From Actinomycetes bacterium (GTDB lineage Bacteria > Actinomycetota > Actinomycetes > Propionibacteriales > Nocardioidaceae), in NCBI GenBank assembly GCA_023460975.1, contig JAEWOG010000099.1:124001-188000 (forward strand): DNA of 64,000 bases, read 5' to 3'. The notes under the pieces are model-generated. The model saw only the letters and a program-made list of their open reading frames with translations. It ran no database searches and was not told the DNA's origin. This document shows positions 1 to 7,642 of the stretch, piece after piece. Position 1 is the stretch's first letter. Each line of letters starts with the position of its first letter. The translations under genes were made by a program, and so were the position numbers.

Positions 1-847
1 CCGCGGCCTCGTACAGCGCCAGGAACTGCCCGTCAGGAGCGAACACGGCGTGCTCCCCCGGCGCCTGAAGGACGAGGTCGAGCCGCCGGCCGTAGCGCAC
101 CGCGGCGGCCTGCTCCTCGGTGAGGTCCACGGACGGAAAGCTGGCGCGCGCCGCCTCCGCGATCGGGATCATCACGAACTGCTCGTCGAGCTCTTCGAGG
201 GTGCGCGCCTCGTCCACACCGAAGGGACCCACCGCCGTACGACGCAAGGCCGTGAGGTGTCCGCCCACGCCGAGGGCAGCCCCGACGTCCCGGGCGATGG
301 CCCGGATGTAAGTGCCGGACGAACACCGTACGGAGATGTCAACGTCGAGCCAGTCCCCCGCCGTACGCTGCGCCCCCACCTCGAGGGAGTGAATCGTCAC
401 CGGTCGGGCCTTGAGCTCGACCTTCTCACCGGCCCTGACGCGGGCGTAGGCGCGCTGGCCGTCGACCTTGATCGCTGACACTGCCGTCGGGACCTGCAGG
501 ATGTCGCCGACCAGCCGTGCGAACTCGGCCTCCACTGCGTCCGGTTGCAGGAACGCTGCGGGCTCCGTCGCGGTGACCTCCCCCTCGGCGTCATCGGTGG
601 TCGTGGCCACGCCGAGGCGCACCGTGGCCTCGTACGTCTTGTCCGTCAGCATCAGATGACCGAGAAGGCGTGTGGCACGGTTCACGCCGAGTACGAGGAC
701 CCCGGTGGCCATCGGATCGAGGGTGCCGGCGTGGCCGACCTTCCGGGTGCCCGCGAGGCGACGAACCCGGCCGACCACCCCGTGTGAGGTGATCTGGCCG
801 GGCTTGTCCACGACGACCAGGCCGGACTCCGGTTCCTGGCCCGACAT
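1..847 (-). CDS. truB: tRNA pseudouridine(55) synthase TruB (3' end outside window)
   Basis: TruB isomerises U55 to pseudouridine in the T-loop of tRNAs. I translated 282 codons from the ATG at 847 to the window edge. They begin MSGQEPESGLVVVDKPGQ and contain the catalytic signature HAGTLDPMATG (residues about 38-48), with the nucleophilic Asp, and the KTYEATVRLG strand. The family is usually about 300 residues, so only the last few codons are missing. The start codon shares one base with the rbfA stop (TGATG), which indicates translational coupling at the end of the infB-rbfA-truB operon. Confidence 0.95.
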   Translation of the reverse strand, partial: MSGQEPESGLVVVDKPGQITSHGVVGRVRRLAGTRKVGHAGTLDPMATGVLVLGVNRATRLLGHLMLTDKTYEATVRLGVATTTDDAEGEVTATEPAAFLQPDAVEAEFARLVGDILQVPTAVSAIKVDGQRAYARVRAGEKVELKARPVTIHSLEVGAQRTAGDWLDVDISVRCSSGTYIRAIARDVGAALGVGGHLTALRRTAVGPFGVDEARTLEELDEQFVMIPIAEAARASFPSVDLTEEQAAAVRYGRRLDLVLQAPGEHAVFAPDGQFLALYEAA

Positions 848-1299
848 CAGTCCTCGAGGTCCTCGTCGTCCTCGTCCAGGTCGACCTCGCGAGGCTTCTT
901 GTACGGGTCCTCCTCGCCGGCGTAGGCGTCACCGCGACCCGCGGCCACCTCCTCGTCCAGCGCCTTCGCCCGCGCCAGAACCTCGTCGAGGTGGCGTGCG
1001 TTCTCAGGAAGGGCGTCGGCGATGAAGGTCAGGCTGGGTACGTGGCGCATCCCGAGCTGCTTGCCCACCTCCGAGCGGATCAGGCCCTTGGCGGACTCGA
1101 GCGCTGCGGCCGTGCTGTCGAGGTCGGCGTCGTCGCCGAGCACGGTGTAGAAGACCGTTGCCTGCTGGGTGTCGCCGGTGACGCGGACGTCGGTGACGGT
1201 CACGAACCCGAGCCGCGGGTCCTTGATCCGTCGGTCGAGCATCTCCGCCACGATGACCTGGATCCGGTCGGCGATCTTGCGGACGCGGGGATTGGCCAT
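847..1299 (-). CDS. rbfA: 30S ribosome-binding factor RbfA
   Basis: RbfA is a small KH-fold protein that binds the 5' helix region of 16S rRNA and is needed for late 30S maturation and cold growth. The 150-residue product starts MANPRVRKIADRIQVIVAEM and has the family pattern DPRLGFVTVTDVRVTGD near residues 29-45. The C-terminus (from about residue 120) is an acidic Asp/Glu-rich tail. I chose the ATG at 1299 because AGGAGG lies 6 nt upstream; an in-frame GTG at 1305 would touch the Shine-Dalgarno. It lies between infB and truB, the usual order. Confidence 0.96.
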   Translation of the reverse strand: MANPRVRKIADRIQVIVAEMLDRRIKDPRLGFVTVTDVRVTGDTQQATVFYTVLGDDADLDSTAAALESAKGLIRSEVGKQLGMRHVPSLTFIADALPENARHLDEVLARAKALDEEVAAGRGDAYAGEEDPYKKPREVDLDEDDEDLED

Positions 1300-1324
1300 G
1301 GTCACCCTCCTTTTGCCTCTTGGG

Positions 1325-1414
1325 GAGTCCCCGCCTGAGCGGGGACTCTGTCACTGTGTGGCCTTTGCAAAGGCCAACAGGTGCATGAGTCCCCGCCTGG
1401 GCGGGGACTCATGC
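1325..1414 (-). terminator. Tandem hairpins between infB and rbfA
   Basis: Three perfect inverted repeats sit in the infB-rbfA gap. The first is a 10-bp stem 1325-1334/1339-1348 with a CTGA loop. The second is a 16-bp palindrome at 1360-1375. The third is a 14-bp stem 1383-1396/1401-1414 with a CTGG loop. The first and third share the same GAGTCCCCGC arm. None has a T-run. They may attenuate or process the transcript and lower rbfA-truB expression relative to infB; that role is inferred. Confidence 0.6.
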
Positions 1415-1436
1415 GACCTATGGGAACTTCAGCGCA

Positions 1437-4283
1437 TCAGGCGCGCGGGATCTCGCGCATCTCGAAGGACTCGACGATGTCGCCGATCTTGATGTCCTGG
1501 AAGTTCTTGAGCACCAGACCACACTCGAAGCCCTCGCGGACCTCCGCAGCGTCGTCCTTCTCGCGCCGCAGCGAAGCGAGGTCGAGGTTGTCGGCCGCGA
1601 CGGCGCCGTCCCGCAGCACACGCACCTTGGCGTTGCGGCGCAGCACACCGTCGATGACCATGCAGCCTGCGATGTTGCCAGCCTTGGACGAGCGGAAGAT
1701 CTCGCGGATCTCCGCCTGCCCGAGGCGGACCTCTTCGTACTCCGGCTTGAGCATGCCCTTGAGCGCGGCCTCGATCTCCTCGATGGCCTGGTAGATCACC
1801 GAGTAGTAGCGGATCTCCACGCCCTCGCGGTCGGCCATCTCGGTCGCCTTGCCCTGCGGGCGGACGTTGAAGCCGATGATGATCGCGTCGGAGGCAGCCG
1901 CCAGGTCGACGTTGGTCTCGGTGATCGCACCGACACCGCGGTCGATGACCCGGATGCCGACCTCGTCGCCGACGTCGATCTTGGCCAGCGCGTCCTCGAG
2001 CGCCTCGACCGAACCGGACACGTCGCCCTTGAGGATGAGGTTGAGCTCCTGGCTCTCGCCCTTCTCCATGGAGGCCATGAAGTCCTCGAGGCTGCGGCGC
2101 ACGCGACGCTTTGCCTGCATGGCGGCACGCTCACGTGCCTCCCGCTTCTCGGCGATCTGACGCGCCATCCGGTCGTCCTCGACCACGATGAAGTTCTGAC
2201 CCGCGCCGGGAACGGCGGACAGACCCAGAACCATCGCCGGACGCGACGGGTCGGCCTCGGTGAGCTCGTTGCCGAACTCATCGAGCATGGCACGCACACG
2301 ACCGAACGCCGGGCCGGCGACGATCGAGTCACCCACACGGAGCGTTCCGCGCTGGACGAGGATGGTCGCCACCGGGCCGCGGCCGCGGTCCAGGTGCGCC
2401 TCGACAACCAGACCCTGAGCGTCCTGGTGCGGGTTGGCACGCAGGTCGAGCGCCGCGTCGGCCGTCAGGACGACTGCCTCGAGCAGCTTGTCCAGGTTCA
2501 GCCCAGCCTTGGCCGAGACGTCGACGAACATCGCTTCGCCGCCGTACTCCTCGGGGATGAGGCCGTACTCGGTCAACTGGCCGCGCACCTTCGTCGGGTC
2601 CGCGGTCTCCTTGTCGATCTTGTTGACCGCGACCACGATCGGGACACCGGCTGCCTTGGCGTGGTTGAGCGCCTCGACCGTCTGCGGCATCACGCCGTCG
2701 TCGGCCGCGACCACGAGGATCGCGATGTCGGTGGCCTGCGCACCGCGAGCACGCATGGCGGTGAACGCCTCGTGACCCGGGGTGTCGATGAACGTGATGC
2801 GACGGTCGTTGCCGTCCACGGTCGTGGCCACCTGGTAGGCGCCGATGTGCTGGGTGATGCCGCCGGCCTCACCGGAGGCAACGTTGGCGTTGCGCAGCGC
2901 GTCCAGGAGCTTGGTCTTTCCGTGGTCGACGTGACCCATGACCGTGACGACCGGGGGCCGTACGGCGAGGTCGGACTCGTCGCCCTCGTCGGAACCGAAC
3001 TCGAGGTCGAACGACTCGAGCAGCTCGCGGTCCTCGTCCTCGGGCGAGACCACCTGGACGACGTAGTTGAGCTCCTCGCCGAGCAGCTCGAACGTCTCGT
3101 CACCCACGGACTGGGTCGCGGTGACCATCTCGCCGAGCGAGAAGAGCATCTGCACGAGCGCTGCCGGGTCGACGCTGATCTTCTCAGCGAAGTCCGTCAG
3201 CGAGGAACCGCGCGCCAGACGCACGGTCTCGCCATTGCCCTTGCGGACGCGCACGCCGCCAATGGTCGGGGCCTCCATGGCCTCGAACTCCTGGCGACGA
3301 GCACGCTTCGACTTGCGTCCGCGGCGCGAAGGTCCGCCCGGACGCCCGAAGGCACCCTGGGTCTGGCCACGCTGGCCGGGACGACCGCCGCCACCGGGGC
3401 GACCGCCGCCGGGGAATCCACCGCCGCCGGGAGCACCGCCGCCGCCGGGACGGCCAGCGCCTGCACCGGGACGACCGGCACCAGCGCCTGCGCGACCGGG
3501 GGCACCGGGACGCCCCGGACCGCCGGGACGGGCAGGGCGGGCGCCCGGACCAGAACCGAACGCGGCCGGGGACTTGGGCATCATCGCCGGGTTGGGGCGG
3601 GGCATGCCCGGACGTCCGGGAGCGCCACCCTCACGAGCGGCCGGCGGACGCGGCGGACGCTGGTCGCCGGGGGTACCGGCCGGGGCGCCTCCACCTGCAG
3701 CCGGGGGGCCGGGACGACGTCCCATGCCCTGGCTCGAAGCGAACGGGTTGTTGCCCGGACGGGGAGCACCCGGCTTGCCGACGGGGCGAGGACCGGGCGC
3801 GGCGGGACGCGGAGCGGGCTTCGCAGCCGGCGCTGCCGCTGCCGGCTTCTCGACGGGCGCCTCGGGCGCCGGGGTCTCGACGACCGGCTCCGGGGTGGGC
3901 TCGGCCTTCGGCTTGGGCGCGGGCTTGGGGCCCGGCTTCGGGCCGGGCTTGCCTGCCGCGGGGGCCTTGGCGGGCGCCGCGGGAGCGGCGGGCTCGGCCG
4001 CCTTCGGCTCGGTCGCCTTGGGGGCTGCGGCCTTGGGCTCAGCGGCCTTCGGCTCGGTCGCCTTGGGCGCAGCCTGCTCGGGCTCTGCTGCGGGCGCCGG
4101 GGCCGCGGCTCCAGCTGCCTTCAGTTCGTCACCGAACTGCTTCTTGAAGCGCATCTCGACCGGGGGCTCGACAGTCGACGACGCCGACTTGACGAACTCC
4201 CCCATCTCCTTGAGCTTCTCGAGAACGAACTTGCTCTCGACTCCGAACTCCTTGGCGAGTTCGTGGACTCGGGTCTTGGCCAC
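1437..4283 (-). CDS. infB: Translation initiation factor IF-2
   Basis: IF-2 is the GTPase that brings fMet-tRNA to the 30S P site and promotes subunit joining. The 948-residue protein starts at GTG 4283 with MAKTRVHELAKEFGV, the conserved N-terminal IF2-N helix. Residues about 60-330 are low-complexity: PKATEPKAAEP-type repeats, then Pro/Arg/Gly-rich blocks. This is a long version of the extension normal in actinobacteria. The G domain shows GHVDHGKT (about 449-456), DTPGHEAF (about 498) and NKID (about 551). Domains II, III and the tRNA-binding C-terminal domain follow. AAGGAG lies 12 nt before the start, a long spacing. It stands downstream of nusA-ylxR. Confidence 0.98.
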   Translation of the reverse strand: MAKTRVHELAKEFGVESKFVLEKLKEMGEFVKSASSTVEPPVEMRFKKQFGDELKAAGAAAPAPAAEPEQAAPKATEPKAAEPKAAAPKATEPKAAEPAAPAAPAKAPAAGKPGPKPGPKPAPKPKAEPTPEPVVETPAPEAPVEKPAAAAPAAKPAPRPAAPGPRPVGKPGAPRPGNNPFASSQGMGRRPGPPAAGGGAPAGTPGDQRPPRPPAAREGGAPGRPGMPRPNPAMMPKSPAAFGSGPGARPARPGGPGRPGAPGRAGAGAGRPGAGAGRPGGGGAPGGGGFPGGGRPGGGGRPGQRGQTQGAFGRPGGPSRRGRKSKRARRQEFEAMEAPTIGGVRVRKGNGETVRLARGSSLTDFAEKISVDPAALVQMLFSLGEMVTATQSVGDETFELLGEELNYVVQVVSPEDEDRELLESFDLEFGSDEGDESDLAVRPPVVTVMGHVDHGKTKLLDALRNANVASGEAGGITQHIGAYQVATTVDGNDRRITFIDTPGHEAFTAMRARGAQATDIAILVVAADDGVMPQTVEALNHAKAAGVPIVVAVNKIDKETADPTKVRGQLTEYGLIPEEYGGEAMFVDVSAKAGLNLDKLLEAVVLTADAALDLRANPHQDAQGLVVEAHLDRGRGPVATILVQRGTLRVGDSIVAGPAFGRVRAMLDEFGNELTEADPSRPAMVLGLSAVPGAGQNFIVVEDDRMARQIAEKREARERAAMQAKRRVRRSLEDFMASMEKGESQELNLILKGDVSGSVEALEDALAKIDVGDEVGIRVIDRGVGAITETNVDLAAASDAIIIGFNVRPQGKATEMADREGVEIRYYSVIYQAIEEIEAALKGMLKPEYEEVRLGQAEIREIFRSSKAGNIAGCMVIDGVLRRNAKVRVLRDGAVAADNLDLASLRREKDDAAEVREGFECGLVLKNFQDIKIGDIVESFEMREIPRA

Positions 4284-4405
4284 GTTAGAACGCTGCTCCT
4301 TCTGGCCCGAGCCCTGGTGGATCGGACCGTTAGTGGTGGTGCTGGCTCATCGGTAAGTACTCATCGAGTGCTCATGAGCTGCTGCTCCAGTTTCTGGTCG
4401 GTCAA

Positions 4406-4717
4406 TCACGGTGAATGGACGAGCGGGAAGTGCTCGGTGAGCGGACTGGTGTCCAGCGCCTCGCTCACCCGGAGGGCCCGGGTCAGCGCTCGCCGCCTGA
4501 TTGCGGTGTCGACGCACCCGACGTCGGGATGCAGATAGCCTCCCCGCCCGGGCGCCACGGCTGCGGGATCGGGCACCACGGCCATTCGGCCGTACGTGTC
4601 CGCTCTCGCGACCACACGCAACAGATCGCTCTTGGCAGCCCGCGCCCGGCATCCCAAGCAGGTCCGAACAGGACCCTTCACGCCCGCAAGGGCAGGGGAA
4701 GTCGAAGCGCGAGCCAT
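4406..4717 (-). CDS. ylxR: YlxR family (DUF448) protein
   Basis: YlxR is a small nucleic-acid-binding protein encoded between nusA and infB in most bacteria; it has been linked to RNase P and nucleoid functions in firmicutes. The 103-residue product from ATG 4717 carries the family signature GPVRTCLGCRARAAKSDLLR, then a GRGGYLHPD segment near residue 63. A longer in-frame start at 4807 would run back into nusA and add residues without family similarity, so I reject it. No strong Shine-Dalgarno precedes the chosen ATG, so the start is slightly uncertain. Confidence 0.88.
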   Translation of the reverse strand: MARASTSPALAGVKGPVRTCLGCRARAAKSDLLRVVARADTYGRMAVVPDPAAVAPGRGGYLHPDVGCVDTAIRRRALTRALRVSEALDTSPLTEHFPLVHSP

Positions 4718-4778
4718 CGACCCAAACCCTACCTTGTCGGCGTACGGATCACGAACCGGCACCCGGGCGCCGCCAGGC

Positions 4779-5762
4779 TCACTGAGCGGGCGCCTGCGGC
4801 TCCTCATCGGAGCGGATGTCGATGCGCCACCCGGTCAGCCGAGCGGCGAGCCGCGCGTTCTGCCCCTCCTTGCCGATGGCCAGGGACAGCTGGAAGTCAG
4901 GGACCACCACCCGGCACGCGCGAGCGGCCTCGTCGACGATCGTGACGGAAGTCACGCGGGCCGGCGAGAGAGCATGGGCGACCATCTCCGCTGGGTCCTC
5001 CGCGAAGTCGACGATGTCGATCTTCTCGCCGTGCAGCTCCGCCATGACGTTGCGCACGCGCTGGCCCATCGGACCGATGCACGCACCCTTGGCGTTGACG
5101 CCGGGCACGGTGGAGTGCACCGCGATCTTCGTACGGTGGCCCGCCTCGCGCGCAATGGCGGCGATCTCCACGGTGCCGTCCGCGATCTCCGGCACCTCGA
5201 GGGCGAAGAGCTTGCGCACCAGGTTGGGGTGACTGCGCGACAGGGTGACCTGCGGCCCGCGAAGTCCCTTGCGGACCGAGACGACGAGGCACTTGATGCG
5301 CTCACCGTGGACGTACTCCTCGCCCGGAACCCGCTCGGAGACCGGGAGGAGCGCCTCGAGCTTGCCCAGGTCGACCATCACGTCGTCGGGGTTGCGACCC
5401 TGCTGGATGACACCGGAGATGATGTCGCCCTCGCGACCGGAGAACTCGCCGAACTTCGCCTCGTCCTCGGCATCGCGCAGGCGCTGCAGGATGACCTGCT
5501 TGGCCGTGGTGGCGGCGATGCGGCCGAAGTCGGCCGGGGTGTCGTCGAACTCAGCGAGGTGGTTGCCCTCGCTGTCGGTCTCGGAGGCCCACACCGCGAC
5601 GTGCCCGGACTTGCGGTCCAGCACGACGCGCGCGCGCTCCTGGGCGCCGGGGCTCTTGTGGTACGCGGTGAGCAGGGCCTGCTCGATCGCCTCGACGAGC
5701 ACGTCGAAGGAGATCTCCTTCTCGCGCTCCAACGTCCGCAGGATGCTGAGATCGATGTCCAT
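4779..5762 (-). CDS. nusA: Transcription termination/antitermination factor NusA
   Basis: NusA binds RNA polymerase and nascent RNA and modulates pausing, termination and antitermination. The 327-residue protein starts MDIDLSILRTLEREKEISFD and follows the actinobacterial layout: N-terminal polymerase-binding domain (1-110), S1 domain (about 115-185) and two KH domains. The KH2 motif ends with LAIGKEGQNARLAARLTGW near residue 300. It lacks the C-terminal acidic repeats of proteobacterial NusA, as expected for this phylum. Its ATG overlaps the rimP stop (TGATG), so the two are translationally coupled. Confidence 0.97.
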   Translation of the reverse strand: MDIDLSILRTLEREKEISFDVLVEAIEQALLTAYHKSPGAQERARVVLDRKSGHVAVWASETDSEGNHLAEFDDTPADFGRIAATTAKQVILQRLRDAEDEAKFGEFSGREGDIISGVIQQGRNPDDVMVDLGKLEALLPVSERVPGEEYVHGERIKCLVVSVRKGLRGPQVTLSRSHPNLVRKLFALEVPEIADGTVEIAAIAREAGHRTKIAVHSTVPGVNAKGACIGPMGQRVRNVMAELHGEKIDIVDFAEDPAEMVAHALSPARVTSVTIVDEAARACRVVVPDFQLSLAIGKEGQNARLAARLTGWRIDIRSDEEPQAPAQ

Positions 5763-6262
5763 CAGTGGGTGTCCTCCTCCGGGGCGTCCCCGGCCTTGCG
5801 GTTGAACTCGATCTGTACGAGTGCCTTGGCGATGTCGTCGTAGGCGACCTCGCGCTCCGAGCCGTCGCCCTCGACGAGGACTCCCTGCTCGCGAGCCTCG
5901 AGGATGCGGGCCGTCACCTGGCCTCCCTCGACGAGCGTGATCTTGACGAGGCGTCCGGCGTTGCGCCGCCAGTGACGCTCGAGCGTGAGGGGGCGGTCGA
6001 CTCCACGCGAGGTGACTTCGAGCGTGTAGGGCTGCTCCCCCATGGCATCGCCGGAGTCGAGCACCTCGGAGACGGCCCGAGTGGCTTCGGCGACGTCGTC
6101 CAGCGTCACGCCGCCGTCCTTGTCGACGGCGATGCGGAGCACCCGACGCTTGCCCGCAGGCGTCAACTCGACTGCCTCGAGGTCGAGACCCAACGCGGCC
6201 AGGGGGTCGACCAGAGCGGCGATCACCTGCTCCTTCGTCGCATCGCTACGGGAACTAGTCAC
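5762..6262 (-). CDS. rimP: Ribosome maturation factor RimP
   Basis: RimP assists 30S assembly. The 166-residue product has the N-terminal domain with VIAALVDPLAALGLDLEAVE and the central segment DVAEATRAVSEVLDSGD, followed by the LTLERHWRRNAGRLVKI strand. I chose the GTG at 6262 because AGGAGG lies 8 nt upstream; an upstream in-frame extension to 6319 adds residues unlike the family. It is the first gene of the rimP-nusA-ylxR-infB-rbfA-truB operon, transcribed from the promoter near 6300. Confidence 0.95.
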   Translation of the reverse strand: MTSSRSDATKEQVIAALVDPLAALGLDLEAVELTPAGKRRVLRIAVDKDGGVTLDDVAEATRAVSEVLDSGDAMGEQPYTLEVTSRGVDRPLTLERHWRRNAGRLVKITLVEGGQVTARILEAREQGVLVEGDGSEREVAYDDIAKALVQIEFNRKAGDAPEEDTH

Positions 6263-6296
6263 GATCTCGACCTCCTGTGTGCTGTTGTCGTGCCCC

Positions 6297-6302
6297 ACCC
6301 TA
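6297..6302 (-). promoter_or_regulatory. -10 element (TAGGGT) of the rimP-nusA-infB operon
   Basis: TAGGGT on the minus strand lies about 35 nt before the rimP start, leaving a short leader that contains the AGGAGG ribosome-binding site. It is placed back to back with a plus-strand TAGGGT (6336-6341). The rimP operon and the lipoprotein/DUF4439 pair therefore appear to use divergent promoters about 40 bp apart. Confidence 0.5.
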
Positions 6303-6335
6303 ACTGCTGCCCGAACCACCCACGAAGCCCGGCGT

Positions 6336-6341
6336 TAGGGT
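6336..6341 (+). promoter_or_regulatory. -10 element of a leaderless promoter for the lipoprotein gene
   Basis: TAGGGT ends 6 nt before the ATG at 6348. This is the spacing expected when the A of the start codon is also the transcription start. No Shine-Dalgarno sequence is present. Confidence 0.5.
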
Positions 6342-6347
6342 TTGGCC

Positions 6348-6896
6348 ATGCCCGCCAGGACCCGCCTCACTCGTCGCGCAGCCCTGACGCTGGCGGTCGC
6401 CGCGCCCGTGGCGCTGGCTGCGTGCGACATCGACCCGCCCACGCGCGAGACGGCGAGCGGAGACCCTGCTCCCCCGGACCCCGACGTCGATCTCCTGACG
6501 AGCGTTGTCGGGGCGATCGACGCCGTCTCCGCCCGCCTCGCCGCCACCGTGTCGGCCCCCGCTCCCGTGCTGGCGGCGGTGGCTGCCTTCACCGCCGTGC
6601 ACACCGCCCACCGCGCGGTCCTCGCTCCTGAAGACCGCGCGACCGACGAGCCGGAGGCGGACGACACCACCGAGGACGCCACCGCCGAGGACCAGGCCCC
6701 AGCCGAGGACCAGGCCCCAGCCGACCCCTTCCTGCGACTCGCCCCCCTCCTGGCTGCTGAACGCACCCTGCAGGCCACGATGGCCGAGGCTGCCGAGCAC
6801 GCCGCATCGGGGAGTCTTGCCAGAGTCCTCGCGAGTGCGAGCGCAGGCGTTGCCGCGCAGCTCACCGCGCTGGCACCAGCAGGAGGCACCGCATGA
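6348..6896 (+). CDS. Putative lipoprotein, uncharacterised, paired with the DUF4439 gene
   Basis: I do not recognise a functional family. The 182-residue product starts MPARTRLTRRAALTLAVAA, a twin-arginine-like signal peptide, and has a lipobox LAAC with the candidate lipidated Cys near residue 27. It is therefore probably anchored on the outer face of the membrane. The mature part is Ala-rich and helical. Residues about 100-125 contain a direct repeat of EDQAPA. The gene overlaps the DUF4439 gene by 4 nt (ATGA), and the same pair stands next to rimP and proS in mycobacteria (Rv2843-Rv2844). It probably works with that ferritin-like partner. Confidence 0.7.
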   Translation: MPARTRLTRRAALTLAVAAPVALAACDIDPPTRETASGDPAPPDPDVDLLTSVVGAIDAVSARLAATVSAPAPVLAAVAAFTAVHTAHRAVLAPEDRATDEPEADDTTEDATAEDQAPAEDQAPADPFLRLAPLLAAERTLQATMAEAAEHAASGSLARVLASASAGVAAQLTALAPAGGTA

Positions 6897-7324
6897 GCGC
6901 CGTCGACGCCCTCCAGGCAACCCTGGCATCCGAGCACGCGGCCGTGTGGACGTACGCCGTCCTGGCCGCACGCACCTCCCAGTCCGCTGAACCGGCCCTG
7001 TTCGCGGCCTTGTCGGGGGCCTATCGGGAGCACCGTGCGCGTCGCGACCAGGCGGTCTGGATGATTCGCGACGCGGGGGGCGAGCCCGTCGCGGCTGAGC
7101 CCGCGTACGCGCGACCCGCCGCCGCCACGGCTGCCGAACGCAGCGCCTCAGCCGCCGCCCTCGAAGAGCGGTGCAGCGACGCGTACGCGTGGCAGGTCGC
7201 CCACACCACGCACGAGACGCGAGCCTGGGCCATCGCGGCCCTTGCCTGGTCCGCGAGTCAGATCGTGACCCTGGGCGGCGCTGCGGCCCCGTGGCCCGGT
7301 GCGCCTGAACTCACCGCGTCCTGA
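6893..7324 (+). CDS. DUF4439 ferritin-like domain protein
   Basis: The 143-residue protein starts MSAVDALQATLASEHAAVWT and matches the DUF4439 (ferritin-like, Rv2844-type) pattern: helices bearing SEHAAVWTYAV, an REHRARRDQAVWMI segment (about 43-58) and a final helix HTTHETRAWAIAALAW. The spaced Glu and His residues could bind a di-metal centre, but no function is established for this family. The start codon overlaps the stop of the upstream lipoprotein gene, so the two are co-translated. Position between rimP and proS is conserved in actinobacteria. Confidence 0.85.
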   Translation: MSAVDALQATLASEHAAVWTYAVLAARTSQSAEPALFAALSGAYREHRARRDQAVWMIRDAGGEPVAAEPAYARPAAATAAERSASAAALEERCSDAYAWQVAHTTHETRAWAIAALAWSASQIVTLGGAAAPWPGAPELTAS

Positions 7325-7335
7325 CGGCGGCGCGG

Positions 7336-7353
7336 TGAGTCGGGCCCGACTCA
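7336..7353 (+). terminator. Perfect 18-bp palindrome after the DUF4439 gene
   Basis: TGAGTCGGGCCCGACTCA begins 12 nt after the DUF4439 stop. It is terminator-like but lacks a T-run. A second hairpin (8-bp arms 7394-7401/7411-7418) follows. The stretch 7325-7642 has no gene I can support. Confidence 0.45.
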
Positions 7354-7446
7354 GCACCCCTGAAATGAGGCGCGGCCCGTGCCCTGCGACATCTGGGAGA
7401 GTCCCGAGATCTCTCCCAAACGCCGAGGACACGAGCCGCCCCAAGG

Positions 7447-7532
7447 GGATTGGTCAGCATCACCCGAATGTGGCGGTCCGTGGGGTGACCGGCCACATGC
7501 ACAATCATGTAGTACGAAGCGGTAACCAATCC
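7447..7532. ncRNA. Candidate structured RNA, family unknown
   Basis: This intergenic stretch is visibly lower in G+C than its surroundings. The arms GGATTGGT (7447-7454) and ACCAATCC (7525-7532) are perfectly complementary. They enclose a hairpin in which ATGTGGC (7468-7474) pairs with GCCACAT (7492-7498) and GGTC (7475-7478) pairs with GACC (7487-7490), with one bulged G at 7491. Such nesting is uncommon by chance. The strand cannot be decided. It could be a standalone RNA, a 3' UTR element of proS or of the DUF4439 unit, or simply a compound terminator. I matched it to no known riboswitch. Confidence 0.35.
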
Positions 7533-7597
7533 AGTGGTGAGCGGATGCAGGTTGTTGCGCTGCACATTCATGCAACCCGTTTCGAGCGGAAGTGCGG

Positions 7598-7629
7598 GAC
7601 GCCCGCCTCGGCTCTGCGAGGCGGGCGTC
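7598..7629 (-). terminator. proS terminator hairpin
   Basis: A perfect 13-bp stem (7598-7610 with 7617-7629) and 6-nt loop lies 13 nt after the proS stop on the minus strand. There is no T-run, which is common for actinobacterial hairpin terminators. Confidence 0.6.
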
Positions 7630-7642
7630 GTGGTCCACAGGG

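Noticed and set aside
2394..4538. A 714-codon open frame on the plus strand opposite infB
   Set aside because: It is antisense to the confirmed infB gene, has low-complexity Arg/Gly/Thr composition and arises from the high G+C third positions of the real gene.
7311..7571. An 86-codon minus-strand frame after proS
   Set aside because: It runs through the terminator-like palindromes and the paired stems of the candidate RNA, has no ribosome-binding site and no recognisable family.
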